A stretch of 64,000 bases of DNA from Hymenopus coronatus (taxonomy: Eukaryota; Arthropoda; Insecta; Mantodea; Hymenopodidae), in NCBI GenBank assembly GCA_030762935.1, contig CM060897.1, positions 114,014,176 through 114,078,175 on the forward strand, in the 5' to 3' direction. Position 1 is the stretch's first letter, and each line of letters opens with the position of its first letter. Both the position numbers and the translations under genes were made by a program. The notes beneath the pieces were generated by a model that saw only the letters and a program-made list of their open reading frames with translations, did not search any database and was not told the DNA's origin. Below are positions 22,006 to 33,620 of the stretch, in pieces.

Positions 22006-22339
22006 GCAAATATACACAGAGCTGTTTATGAGTATATGGTATATATAGAGCTTGAAGCTGTAAAGTTGTAAATAATATACACATTAGTATTGAAGCATAT
22101 ATGGGCAGAATATTAATTGAATCTCCGCAGTCTGTACTTAGAACGTAGTAAAACTTCGAAAGTAACTTCTTAATTGCCAAATTATTTACAAGATATCCAT
22201 CAGTTTATATACGTTAGCTGCTTTAGTTCACAGGACCTACGAAGAAGTGTTTTATTTACCACTAGTCTGTTGACATTTGTGTTGGTAATCATGTTATAGT
22301 TTTTAAGTACATTACTGTAGTTTAGAAATTTTAATTAGT

Positions 22340-23416
22340 TTTACTTTCTCTAGCCCGTATGTACTTGCAATGCACATAGTAGAAGTTATTGCATTCTATC
22401 AACATTTTGATGTCGAGTTTTCACCAGAAAAATATGATGTGAGGTCCCCTTGAGATTTTCTCAAAAATAGTTGTAACAATTTTGATTAAAATACCGTATA
22501 TTTAAGATATTCAAATAAATATATGGCAAATAAAATGTATATCTTGGATTTTCTGAAAATAGAACCTGAAAACCTCTTTATCCATGAATCAATTCATGGT
22601 CATACAATCAAAGAAACTTCAATCACATATAACCAGCTTTTAAAACACTCATCGTTTTAGCCTATGGTAGTCCCTATTTCTGCTAATTGTGCCAGAAGTA
22701 AATAGAAGAATAAGCTTTTTAACAATATCTAATTGCAGAGATGTAGAGAAATTCATGTGAATACAACGCATCAGATTTTTTTAAAAAGATGCGCATGTGT
22801 GAATTTGTGTGTGTGAATAGTATAGCACAAACATCTGAACTGTGCATTTCTCTACATCTCTGTTACAAATTATTGTTGAAAAACTGTTTCTTTTATCTAC
22901 TTCGTGTTAATTGGGATAATCATTAACATACATTATTTATTACTTCCTTTGTTGTAAGTAGGAGGGAAATAAGGAAGTGCACTAGCTAAAACGATAGTCA
23001 AATCTTAAAATTTGGCTGCCATGAGATTGAAATTCGTTTCTTTACATGAGCAGCAGTCGACAATTCCCATATGAGAAAACTTTTTAGGTATTTTAAAATT
23101 TAAACCAATAACAATAAATATCTTGAAAATGATAAATTTCACGGAAAAATTGTAAATGACATAAACTGTGTGTTTTGACGGGATCTACTCTTTCTGTTTT
23201 GTAAGCTTTTTCTATCTGTTGCGGTTTACCAGTTGTACAAAATTCAATAAAATTCACTCAGAATGAAAAGCTAATGAGAGGCTATTTCCAGAAAATTCAA
23301 AATGTGCATTTTATTTATCATTTAAATAACTTGAATATGCAGTATGTTAATCAAATACGTTGGAACCATTCTTGAAAGTCTAAATTTGCCATGTAAAAGG
23401 TAGTTAGGGGAAGAGT
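22340..23416. repeat. Forward and reverse HU fragments
   Basis: A forward copy (22340-22783) keeps its head and its 3' end but lacks the middle. A reverse copy (22838-23416) keeps the 3' and central blocks and stops at the CATGTAAAAGGTAGTT block. Confidence 0.75.
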
Positions 23417-23421
23417 TTTTT

Positions 23422-24279
23422 ACTTTCTCTATACGCACTATGTACATAGTGTATAAAGAAGATATTGCACTCCACAAAAATTCAATACCGAGATTTCAAC
23501 GGAAATATATGTTTTACGGTCCCCTGTATCCAAAAAAAGGATTTTCAGAAAAAGGACCGTGTGTGTGTCCGTGTGTACGCGCGTCTGTGAACACGATAAC
23601 TCGAAAACGAAAAGTAGGTAAAGTACCAAACTTGGTATTTAAGTTTAGTATCTTCCAGGGATGCGACACAAAAAATCCCCCCACCCCAAACTACCCTTCA
23701 CATGGAACTGTTTTCGAAAATTTTGATGTTCTAAAAAATGAGTTCTACGATTTTGATTAAATTATCATATATTAAAGATATTTTCCTGACAAATAAAATG
23801 TATATTTTGAATTTTCTGGGAATATCCTCTGAAGACTACTTTATTCTTGGTCAATTTTATGGAATTTTGCGTAACTGTTAAACCGTAAGAGATGGACAAA
23901 AACTTACCACACAACAAATGTAGAGCACTTTAAAACACTCAATTTATGTTATATACATCTTTTTCGTGGAGATGTATGTTTTGGAGATATTCCTTGTTTT
24001 TGGTTGCAGCTGTAAAAAACATACTTTTCTCATACAGGACTTTGTGAACTCGTGTCCAGAGAAACAAAGGAACTTCAATCACATAGTAACCAGCTTTTGA
24101 CCATCACTTTAACCTATGCTACTCCCTTATTTCGCTTCTACTTACAAGGAAGCAAGTAATAAGACTATTTAGCTAATTTTTTCTCGATTAGCAGGAAGTA
24201 AATAGAAGCATAAGCTTTTTACAATAATTTATTGTAGAGATGTAGAAAAAATCATTTGAATGCAACACATAAGATTTTT
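23422..24279 (+). repeat. Full HU copy, first of a head-to-tail pair
   Basis: A near-consensus unit of 858 bp. The head palindrome runs through ACTATGTACATAGTGTATAA, followed by TG-rich tract, hairpin ACCAAACTTGGT with flanks, CCTTCACATGGAA, CTGGGAATATCCTCTGAAGA and the 3' end TCATTTGAATGCAACACATA plus AGATTTTT. The next unit begins at the following base. The 106-codon frame at 23440-23760 is repeat sequence. Confidence 0.92.
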
Positions 24280-25146
24280 ACTTTCTCTATACGTACTATG
24301 TACATAGTGTATAGAGAAGGTATTGCACTCCACCCAAAAATTCGATACTGAGATTTCACCGGAAATATGTTTTAGGATCCCCAATATCCAAAAAAAAAGC
24401 ATTTACACAAAAAGGACGTGTGTGTGTATCCGTGTGTCCGTGTGGCAGTGTGTCTGTGAACACGATAACTCAAAAACGAAAAGTCGGTAAAATACCAAAC
24501 TTGGTATTTAAGTTTAGTATCTTCCAGGAATGCGACAGGAAGATTTTGAGAAAATCCCCCCACCCCGAAACCACCCTTTACATGGAACTTTTTTCGAAAT
24601 TTTTGATTTTCTCAAAAATGGCTTTAACGATTTTGATTAGAATTTTGTATATCAAACATATTTACCTGACAAATAAAATTTATATCTTGAATTTTCTAGG
24701 ACTAGCCTCTGAAGAGTAGTTTATTTTGAATGAATTTTACGGAATTTTGAATAACTGCTAAACCGTAAGAGATGGGCAAAAACTTACAAGACAAAAAATG
24801 TTGAGCACATTATGTTATATAATTTTTTTTCGTGGAGTTCGTCCTTTTTGAGACATTCCTTATTTTCGGTTTCTGCTATGAAAAACTTATATTTTTCTCA
24901 TACAGAAACTTGTCAACTCCGATCTATATAAACAAAGGAACTTCATTGACATAGCAACCAGATTTTGATTATCACTTTAACCTATGATAGTCCCTTATTT
25001 CGCTTCTACTTACAAGGAAGCACGTAATATGACTATTTCTGCTAATGTTTCCTGATTAGCATAAAGTAAATAGAAGTATAAGCTTTTTAAGAATAGTTTG
25101 TTGCAGGGATATAGAGAAAGTCATGTGAATGGTACACATCTGATTA
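24280..25146 (+). repeat. Full HU copy, second of a head-to-tail pair
   Basis: Starts ACTTTCTCTATACGTACTAT, ends AGAGAAAGTCATGTGAATGG then TACACATCTGATT; about 867 bp. It is one of the best copies for building a consensus. Confidence 0.92.
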
Positions 25147-26102
25147 TTTATTTTAGATCTGCGTGTGGCATCCTTGAATTATACTAAACTTAAATACCAA
25201 ATTTTACCCCTTTTCGTTTTTTAATTATCGTGTTTACGGACACACTCTCACGCACACACAGATTGCAGATTTTTTTATTTTTTGGATACAGGGAACCCTA
25301 AGACGTACATTTCCGGTGAAATCTCAGTATCGAATTTACAGCAATAGCTTCTCTATACACTATGTATATAGTACGTGTACATAGATAAAGTAAAAACGAA
25401 AATTCGGTTAAATAACAAAATGAAAATTGTAATTTAAGTTCAGCATTTTTTGAGGATGCAACACCAACATTTGCAGGAAAGTCTTCTCACCACAAACTAT
25501 CCTTTACGAGGAACATTTTATGAAAATTTTGTTTTTCTTAAAAATGGCTAACGATGGTGTTTAAAATACCGTATGTTTAAGGTATTTTTATGCCAAACGT
25601 AATGTATATGTTGAATATTATGGGAATAGCCTCTGAAGTTCTGTTTATTTTAATGAATTTTGCATAATTGGTGTGCCATAAGAGACAGACATCTTATTAC
25701 ACTAAAACTGTTGATCTCGTTTAAATACAGAATTGATGGCTAATACAGATTTTTTAGAGTTGATCGCTTCCAAGATGTTCATAGTCATTGGTTTCAATTT
25801 TAAAATACTTATACATTTTTCAAAGGGAAATTGTATTTCATTTTTATTTCTTCTAGTCAGCTAAGGGAATGGAATACCAATGCGTCACATAGCGACCAGC
25901 TCTTAATAGATTTCATTATCGCCTTAGCTTAATGTATTCCCTTATTCCCGTGTATTCATAAAAGGTAAGTATGAAGCGAAATGTATCTACAAATGTTATT
26001 ATCGGTATATATGAAGTACACAGAAATTTAAAATGTAGGTAAAGGTTGTGGTACTACGAGTATAAGCAGAAACATTGTGTATATGTAACACATCAGATTT
26101 TT
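25147..26102. repeat. Reverse HU 5' fragment joined to a forward HU body
   Basis: A reverse fragment carrying the TG region and head (25147-25396, ending GTACATAGATAAAGTAAAA) is followed directly by a headless forward copy (25397-26102), a tail-less inverted pair around one palindromic end. Confidence 0.7.
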
Positions 26103-26427
26103 ATGAGCATTGCCAGAAATCAAGATGTCCTTGGAGTATATTTCATAACTTAATAGCTCGAAATGTTCAGGAAAGCTTAAAGAATCACAAATTTAACATT
26201 CTGCACTAGATAAAAGTATATCTTTTGTATTAGTATAGTAATGTAATATTAAAAGTATAGGAAAAATATAATAAGCAGTGGAGAATTATTCATTATTACA
26301 TCAAATATATTTATTACGTGAAATAAATGTGCTATGATCTGAGTATATGCAAAAACCAATAAAAATATAACTTCATCTTTTGCAGTCTTCATGGAATGCA
26401 CAGGAATCTGTAAACTAATATAATTCT
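26103..26427. other. AT-rich spacer, nothing recognised
   Basis: Intergenic between gene C and gene B; no feature supported. Confidence 0.5.
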
Positions 26428-26625
26428 TGGAATAATTGTTTTTTCACACAAGCCGTGTTTAGGAAACACACGTCAGTTGAGGAATTCAATGCTATGCCGT
26501 TATGTTGCCACTTTAGCTCAGAGGCAGAGAAACCAGCTAGAGATCGGGAGATCCGTGGTTCAAATCCCGGTAATGGCATTGAATTTTTCAGGCTGACTAC
26601 CTATCCTAATATAATTCTGTTTTAT
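26428..26625 (+). mobile_element. SINE with tRNA-like core inside inverted flanks (family E)
   Basis: A tRNA-like core (about 26503-26577) has box A TTAGCTCAGAGG and box B GGTTCAAATCC, and its ends TGCCA and TGGCA can pair as an acceptor stem. Outside it, TTCAATGC on the left and GGCATTGAA on the right extend the pairing. Left flank CACACAAGCCGTGT (about 26446) is an inverted copy of ACACGGGTTGTGTG at about 49762. The second copy of the family lies at 49690-50070. Confidence 0.7.
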
Positions 26626-26662
26626 TATTTCGTAACATATATCTATTCATTCACTTTCTTTC

Positions 26663-26790
26663 TTCTTTTTGTACTTTCCCTACACGTACTTTACATACAG
26701 TAGCTAGAAAAGATATTGTATTTAACCAAAAATTCGTAGTCGAGAATTCACCGGAAGTAAATGCTTTGGGGATCCTCTAAATAAAACATT
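26663..26790 (+). repeat. HU head fragment
   Basis: TGTACTTTCCCTACACGTAC through GATCCTCTAAATAAAACATT: only the first 125 bp of a unit, joined to a reverse copy. Confidence 0.75.
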
Positions 26791-26791
26791 T

Positions 26792-27612
26792 GATGTGTTC
26801 TATTCACATGACTTTCTCTACATCTCTGCAACAAATTATTGTTACAAAGCTTATACTTACATTTACTTCATGCTAATCGAGAAAAAATTAGCAGAAATAG
26901 TCTTATTTCTTGTTTCCTTGTAGGAAATAAGGGAGTACCATAGGTTAAAGTGATAACCAAAAGCTGATTGCTATGTGACTGAAGTTCCTTTGTATGGGCA
27001 GAAGCTGACAAATTCCTGTATGAGAAAAGTATACGTTTTTTAAAGCTGAAACCAATAACAAGGAATACCTCAAAAAACGATGAAGTCTACGAAAAAAATG
27101 TACATAACATAAATTATGTGTTTTAACGTGTTCTCATTTTTTTGTGTGGTAAGTTTTGTCCATCCTTTACGTTTAGCAGTTATGAAAAATTCCGTAAAAT
27201 TCATCCAGAATAAGGTAATCTTCTGAGACTATTCCCAGAAAATTCAAGATATACATTTTGTTTGCCCAGTAAATATCTTTAATAGACGATATTTTAAGGA
27301 ACATCTTTGGAGTCATTTTTGAGAAAAACAAAATTTTAGAATCAAGTTCCAAAGGGTAGTTGGGGTGGGGGATTTTATTGAAAATGTTCGTGTCGCATCC
27401 TTGGAAGATACCAAACTTAAATTCCAAGTTTGGTATTCATGGGTGTTTTCGTTTTTGAGCTATGCTGTACAAAGACACACACACACGGAACTTTTTCTAA
27501 AAATGTTTCTTTTTGGATTCAGGGGGATCCAAAACACGTATTTCCCGTGAAATCTCGATATAGAATTATTGGGTGGAATGAAATAGCACGTATAGTGAAA
27601 GCAAAAGTAAAA
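26792..27612 (-). repeat. Reverse HU copy
   Basis: Starts TGTGTTCTATTCACATGACT and ends GCACGTATAGTGAAAGCAAA; the palindromic head is partly deleted. Frames at 27173-27427, 27365-27550 and 27430-27639 are reading frames through the repeat and recur in other copies. Confidence 0.85.
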
Positions 27613-27671
27613 ATAAACCATTTAGAGAAAGTATCTTAGAAAATTATTTTAAAACTTAAACAACAACAAAA

Positions 27672-27905
27672 ACTATGTCCAAAGTAATTAGCTCCACAAA
27701 AATGTATGACATAAAGTGCGTGCTAAAGAGATCTACATTTCTGTGTAGTAAGTTTTCGTCTATCTCTTACGGTTTACCAGTTATGCAAATATCATCCGGA
27801 ATGAAGAATTCTTCCGAAGGTATTCCCAAACAATTCAGATATACTTTTTATTTCTCATTTAAGTATATTTTATATGATATTTTAATAGAAACATTATAGG
27901 TAGCT
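27672..27905 (-). repeat. Reverse HU central fragment
   Basis: Carries TTAGCTCCACAAAAATGTAT, TCTCTTACGGTTTACCAGTT and GGTATTCCCAAACAATTCAG blocks only. Confidence 0.7.
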
Positions 27906-28425
27906 TTTATAAAATCAATAAGTTCGCTGTTAAAAGTTTCGAAGTATTTCACAAGACTATTTTGGTCTTTATATTACAATAAAGCACGCTATTTACATTG
28001 AAATGTAAAAAGAATGTTTTGTTTTCTTACATTTTTCATGTTTTATCGCAGTTTAACTTTGTGGTTAATGATTGGAAGGGATTTGGATTATCTGTATATG
28101 TGATCGTATAATGTGATATTCACAGGTATGTTACTTACCTGGAGAGCAGAAATATGTGACCAGAAAATCCAGTTACGTATATCTCCTGTAGTGGAGTAGT
28201 AGCGTTAGGTATCCATTATTAGTTGCTTCGAAATATGTGGGCAGGAAGGAATTCATAGTCCGACAATATTTATTGTTTAAAATATGTCAATCATGTAAAA
28301 AATAAAAAGAACGTTGCAACGTGATATTAAATTCTTACGGAACTTTAAAGTGATGTGTATAAATCCAGGGCCTCCTGGACATAAATAAGATATATTTAGT
28401 ACACTTCAAAGCTTTGTTAATTTTT
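27906..28425. other. Intergenic DNA, nothing supported
   Basis: No repeat landmark. A good-looking minus-strand donor (CTCCAG then GTAAGTAA near 28138) has no credible coding exon attached. Confidence 0.45.
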
Positions 28426-28556
28426 ACTTTCTCTACACGTAACATGTGAAGGTATTGCATTCCTCCCAAAAATTCGACACCAAAATTTCACCGGAATTAC
28501 ACGTTTTAGGGTCCTCTATATATAAAAGAAGCAGTTTTAGAAGAAAAAAAGAGTCT

Positions 28557-28596
<40 letters not shown>

Positions 28597-29266
28597 AACA
28601 CGAGGAGTCTGTAAAATATAAAACTTAGTATTTAAGTTTAGTATCTTCAAGGATGTGCACGAAGATTTTCAAGAAAATCCACTCCCAACTAAAAAAACTA
28701 GCTTTTATATGAAAACATTTTTAAAATTTTTCTTTTTCTCTAAAATGGCTCCGAAATTTGAATTAAAATAACGTGTATTTAAGATATTTGTATCAAAAAT
28801 AAAATTTATATTTTTAATTTTCTGGGAATAGCCTCTAATCTGGATGTTTCTTGCAGAATTTTGCATAACATTTAATCTGCAAGAGATAGAAAAAAATCTT
28901 ACTGCACAAAGAATGTAGATCTCGTTAAAAGACATAATTTATGTCATGTTTTTCTTGTAGATTTGACAGTTTTCGAGATATTCCTTATTTTATGTTTCAT
29001 TTGTAAGCCACTTAAAACTTTTCTCAAACGGAACCATACAAAGTGATCTGGCTCCAATTGTTTCGGTTAGCTACCAGCGTTTTAAAAGATTTGACTGTCG
29101 TCTTAGAATAACGTATTCCCTTATTTTTCTTCTACTAAGCAGGTAATAAGACTAATCCTACTAATTTTTAGCATGAATTAGATAAAAGAATAATCTTTTG
29201 TAAAGAAGAGTTTTTATATAGAACAGCTAGAGATAGTTATGTAAATGGAACACATTAGATTTTTTA
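28426..29266 (+). repeat. HU copy with expanded (TG)n
   Basis: Head ACTTTCTCTACACGTAACAT is shortened by loss of one palindrome arm. (TG)n occupies 28560-28593 at the usual internal place. It ends GCTAGAGATAGTTATGTAAA plus a T-run. Confidence 0.85.
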
Positions 29267-29299
29267 ACCATACAGTTATAATCTTTTACATTTGGGTAA

Positions 29300-29550
29300 G
29301 CATAATAGCTATTCTACTTTTTTCTTTAGTCGTGTTATATTAATGTAAAGCAGGCATTTTAATAAAGCATTTTCATCAAAACTATTGGGCTATTTTTGAA
29401 AAAGTTATAATTTTTGAACATTTTTCCACGTAAGGGGTAGTTGATGGTGGGTGGATTGACAAATTTTGCGTTGAATCCTTGGCAGATACTTAACTAAAAT
29501 ATCAAGTTAGACTTTTCAAGGGCTTTTGGTTTTGGAAATATGCTGCACAC

Positions 29551-29591
<41 letters not shown>

Positions 29592-29715
29592 TGGACATTG
29601 TTAGAAAAATGTCTACTTCTGGCGAGATCTTGTATGGAATTTTCGGGTGGAATGAAATACTTCTCTATCTACTATGTGCATTGTAGATGTTTGCTAGAGA
29701 AAGTAAAACAAGCTA
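29300..29715 (-). repeat. Reverse HU 5' part with (CA)n
   Basis: Only the 5' half of a unit remains, with (CA)n at 29553-29589 and head TCTATCTACTATGTGCATTG then TAGAGAAAGTAAAA. A frame at 29526-29822 through it is spurious. Confidence 0.8.
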
Positions 29716-29831
29716 ATGAATGTAGTACTCAAAGATATTTTTTTACATTTGTAATTGAAAACAGTGAGTGTATTCATATTTTGCAGTTAATTTTGCCATG
29801 TGAAACTTGCCATGATGCTTAATTCCTTTTT

Positions 29832-30656
29832 ACTTTCTCTACTTAGTACATGGGTAGAGAAGGTATTGTACTCCAGCTAAAACTTCGATACAATGTTTTC
29901 ACCGCATATATATTTTAAGTGTCTCCTTGTTTATAAATAAAGCTTTTTTTAGAATAAGGTCCGTGTATGTGTTTGTGAACACTATAACTCAAAATCTAAA
30001 AGTCAGTAAAATACCAAATTTGGTGTTTAAATTTAGTATCCTCCAAGGATGCGACACAATGATTTTGAGGTAAATTGCCCCACTCCAAACTACCCTTTTC
30101 TTGGAAAAAGATACGAAAATTATGTTTTCAAAAAGGATCTAACAATTTTGATTAAATGTCGTACATTGAAGGTACCTGCATAAAAATGTACATGTTGACT
30201 TTTCTTAGAATAGTCTCAGAAGAGCTCTTTTTCAGAATTAATTTTGCATAATGGTAGCCGATAAAAGATGAAAATATTGATCTCGTCAAAGCATACAATT
30301 TAATTATATTTACTTTCTTTTGTGGAGATAATAGTTTCCCCATGTTCCTCTTTATTGGTTCCAATTTTAAAATACTTTTACTTATCTCAGTAAGAAAATT
30401 TTCCGTGCTGCTTTTGTTTTACCAATGGTCAAACAAAGTCGAATTCTAATGACAATCTCATAGCGACAGATTTTAAAATATCCCAGTATCGCTTTAGCAT
30501 AGTGCATTCAATTAGTTTCCTTCTGATTATCTAGAATTAAGTATTAACACCCAGCTAATGATTATTTAGTTTGACATGCAGTAGAAAGAATAACAATAAT
30601 ATGTTGTAAGAAGTTGTTTTCAGAACAGCTAGAGAAAGCCATGCAAGTGAAACTAT
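29832..30656 (+). repeat. HU repeat copy
   Basis: Head ACTTTCTCTACTTAGTACAT, hairpin block, CTTTTCTTGGAAAAAGATAC and 3' end GCTAGAGAAAGCCATGCAAG are present; it is moderately diverged. Confidence 0.8.
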
Positions 30657-31047
30657 GAGCGTCTGTTTTAATGTTCTTTACCCCATGTAATTTTTCGCCA
30701 AAATTTAGATTGAAAGCATAATTGGCCATCGATGAAACGAATAAAAAGGAACCATAGTTAGTTTTAAACTTTGAAGAACATTTTTGCACCAATATGTTGC
30801 TAGAGGTTTTCTAAAATCCGCTCGATGCGTTTTTTAATTCATATTAATAGGTAATCAAGAAAACTGTTAGAATGTATTATTTAAAATGTACAGTTACAAA
30901 TTTTGACAGCGACTCGTCTTCTTATGTTACAGAATTCCAGCTAGTAAGAAGTTGCAAAATGAAAGGGTTTTAGAACAATTTGCCTGGGAAGAATTTGTAA
31001 ATTATTCTTTGCTGAGCCATAATAGAACAGCTGTCTCAAAGGATAAA
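30657..31047. other. Spacer, nothing recognised
   Basis: Intergenic spacer between forward and reverse HU copies, without ORF or repeat evidence. Confidence 0.45.
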
Positions 31048-31590
31048 ATATCTGTTCCATTCACACAACTTTCTCTAGCTGTTTCAAGGAAATAAGGGGA
31101 TACATTAGACTACAGCGATAGTCAGCTCTTTTAAACTCGTTGAAACAATCGAGAACTGCTTAGGTTTGCATGCTCTCGTTTGAGAAAAGTTCAGTAGTTT
31201 GAAACTGAAAGCGATGAAAGGAAACATCTTGAAAACAACTAATTCTACAAGAAAAACGTATATGACGTAAATGATGCGTTTCAACGAGATCTACATTTTT
31301 TGTGCAGCAAATTTTTATATACCTCAACGTTTAGCCGTTAAAATTCTGAAAAACTCATCCAGAATAGACACTTTCAGAGGCTATTCCAAGAAAATTAAAG
31401 GTATACAGGTTAGTTGCATGTAAATATCTTTAATATACGATATTTTAATTAAAATCATTAAGAGCCATTTTTGAGAAAATGAAACATTTCGGAAATTTTT
31501 CCATATAAAGGATAGTTGGGGGTAGCGGAATTTTCTTGAAAATTCTCGTATAGCATCCTTGTGATAAATACTAAGACTTTTCAATCATTT
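31048..31590 (-). repeat. Reverse HU copy lacking its head
   Basis: Starts CTGTTCCATTCACACAACTT and proceeds to GTATAGCATCCTTGTGATAA, where it stops before the TG tract and palindrome. Confidence 0.8.
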
Positions 31591-31949
31591 TGGAGGAAGT
31601 CACTTCTACTTGTCGTCCGGAACGATGTTCATTTGTGGATGTACGGTCACGTTTAAACTCTTTATCCAATTGTAAATTGTTGCAAACGCAAGAACAGATG
31701 TGCCACGAACATCATCCAACTGGGCTTTTAGTTTGTTTCGGTGTTTACCTTAAATAAACACGCCCCACTCACGCATATTTCTAAAGAAGCACAAAACTGT
31801 CGATTCAATCGCCTATGGTAACGAAACCACATGATAAATATAGCTGAAACTTCAACGATTATCTAGTAAGAGTCGGCGGTTACTAAATACAACTTTTTTT
31901 ATGGTACGAGTATAATTTCCTAGCATTTTTAAGGACCTATTTAACGTCC
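31591..31949. other. Unassigned block left of the segmental duplication
   Basis: A frame on the minus strand reads VRGTSVLAFATIYNWIK and could be decayed transposase, but no catalytic motif is visible, so no call is made. Confidence 0.35.
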
Positions 31950-32463
31950 GTTGTGTATGTAGTAATCAGCAGCCGTTTAGCATCTTGTTTCACTGCCCAC
32001 TCCTAGATCACAAAAGAATCTTAGATGCACATTCAAATTTATGTTATTATATTTGCCAACTCCAAAAGCTTTGCACGTTCTACTTATAAAACTTTATAGT
32101 ATGTTTCTAATATACACTGTTTATATTGTTTTCTTTTACCAGCACCAAACCTGTGCCTAATATTTATTTATTTATTTAATATTCAATTATAACTATAAAC
32201 TTCGGGTGAAATGTTTTATTCAAGAAATAAATAGTAAATAAATATAGGTACAGTTAAAATCAAGTGGAAAATCAGCAGATAGACTGATAACTTATTTTAC
32301 ATTTAACTACGTCAAATTCATGGGTAAGAATTCACAAGAATGTAAATAGGAAAATGAGGACCAAGATTAAATGTTAAGTAATGCTTTAAATTTTCCTATT
32401 TCAGAAAGGGATGGGAACAGGTAAAAATAAAAATAGGACTCATATTTACAAATTGGATAACAC

Positions 32464-32469
32464 TTTATT
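32464..32469 (-). terminator. Gene B polyadenylation signal
   Basis: AATAAA on the minus strand, 137 bp past the gene B stop codon; the same motif lies at the same relative place in gene A. Confidence 0.6.
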
Positions 32470-32605
32470 TAAAAATAGAGTATGAATTATAATATATATA
32501 TAATGTGTAATAGTCTTTAAAACAAGTTAGTGCAAATTTCTCCAATTAAAACAGTTTATAATCTTTAAAATCGTACTCCAAGGTAAAACAACGTTTTACA
32601 AACAA

Positions 32606-32698
32606 TTAATAATTCAAGATTGTTAAATTAACCAACTGGAGTTTACATGCCCTGCTATAAATTGGACCCGCTGCTTCCCTCATTGCTTCTGCAGAAAT
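32606..32698 (-). CDS. Gene B exon 4: C-terminal end of a small heat-shock protein
   Basis: Encodes 30 residues, ISAEAMREAAGPIYSRACKL then QLVNLTILNY, and a TAA stop at 32606-32608. Acceptor TTTTTTGCAG precedes ATTTCTGCAG, so there are two AGs ten bases apart. Only the first keeps the frame; the second would give K-Q and a stop. The tail lacks a clear I-x-I/V motif, which many metazoan family members use for oligomer contacts. Gene A has the same exon at 53393-53485. Conservation of length and stop between copies supports the call. Confidence 0.82.
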   Translation of the reverse strand: MSAEAMREAAGPIYSRACKLQLVNLTILNY

Positions 32699-32944
32699 CT
32701 GCAAAAAATAAACACACATGAATGTTAAAATGTGATGTGTCCCTTTTGTGAAAAAATCCATTTTATAACCTTACATTGTGTACTAAGAACTATAAGTCGA
32801 GAATGCGAGGCCCAGAGGGCCGAGTTTTCCCAAGCGTTGACAAGCAACTTACAGTTCGTGGTTAGCCAATTACCTTTTGGAATACTTGAAAAACCATAAA
32901 AACAAGCAGTTATAGATCATTATTTCAATATTTTATTTAACATT

Positions 32945-33620
32945 AAAAAAATCGAACGATTGCCATTCACATCTCTTTCTCTATATTTAACACATTATTG
33001 TCAATTGTAATCGAGGTAAATATTAGCAGATGTGCTCTTTTTTGTGTAAGCAGAAGGAAATTTTGGGAATATACTAAGCTAAAGTGACGTTAAAAATTGG
33101 TTGCCATGTGGATAAAATCAGTTTCTGCTTTACCAGGAGTTTCAGTATGTGAAAAGTATTTTAAAACTGAACCAAATAACAGTCAATATCTTAAAAATGG
33201 TCAGCTCTACGAAAAAAAAAAATAAAATGTAGAGGACAAATTGTGTGCTTTAACGTGATCTACAGTTTTTGTGCAGCAAACTTTTGTATCTTTCTTATGG
33301 TTACTAATTATACAAAATCCAGTAAAATGCATACAGAATATAGAGCTCTTCAGAGGATATTCCCAGAAAGTTCAAGATATACATTTTACTTGTCTTGCAC
33401 ACGTTATATATAAGAAGTTTTAATATAAATCGTTAGTCATTTGAGAAAATCTATATTTCAAAATTTTTCAATGAAAAAGGAAGTTTGTGGTGGAGAGATT
33501 TTCTTGAATGTTATATTTAGAGGATCTCAAAATAGGCATATCCGGTGAAAACTCGGTATCGCAATATAATACCTCTCTATACACTATGTACCTAGTAGGT
33601 ATGCGTCGAGAAAGAAAAAA
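32945..33620 (-). repeat. Reverse HU copy in gene B intron 3
   Basis: Starts TCGAACGATTGCCATTCACA and ends ACTATGTACCTAGTAGGTAT then GCGTCGAGAAAG; about 180 bp are missing near the TG region. Confidence 0.75.

Noticed and set aside
23440..23760. 106-codon plus-strand frame
   Set aside because: It runs through a head and TG tract of an HU copy; near-identical frames recur at 24420 and 46215 and are interrupted differently in other copies. Repeat, not gene.
26503..26577. Functional tRNA gene
   Set aside because: Acceptor ends pair, but the anticodon arm is weak (several G-T or mismatched pairs) and a diverged copy with the same flanks lies at 49961, so it is a SINE core.
28120..28260. Minus-strand exon ending at the donor CTCCAG/GTAAGTAA
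   Set aside because: The short frame upstream stops before the donor, there is no paralogue in the window, and no partner acceptor or exon is recognised.
31620..31880. Transposase fragment on the minus strand
   Set aside because: A short transposase-like phrase is visible, but no catalytic motif, ends or repeat partner could be found.
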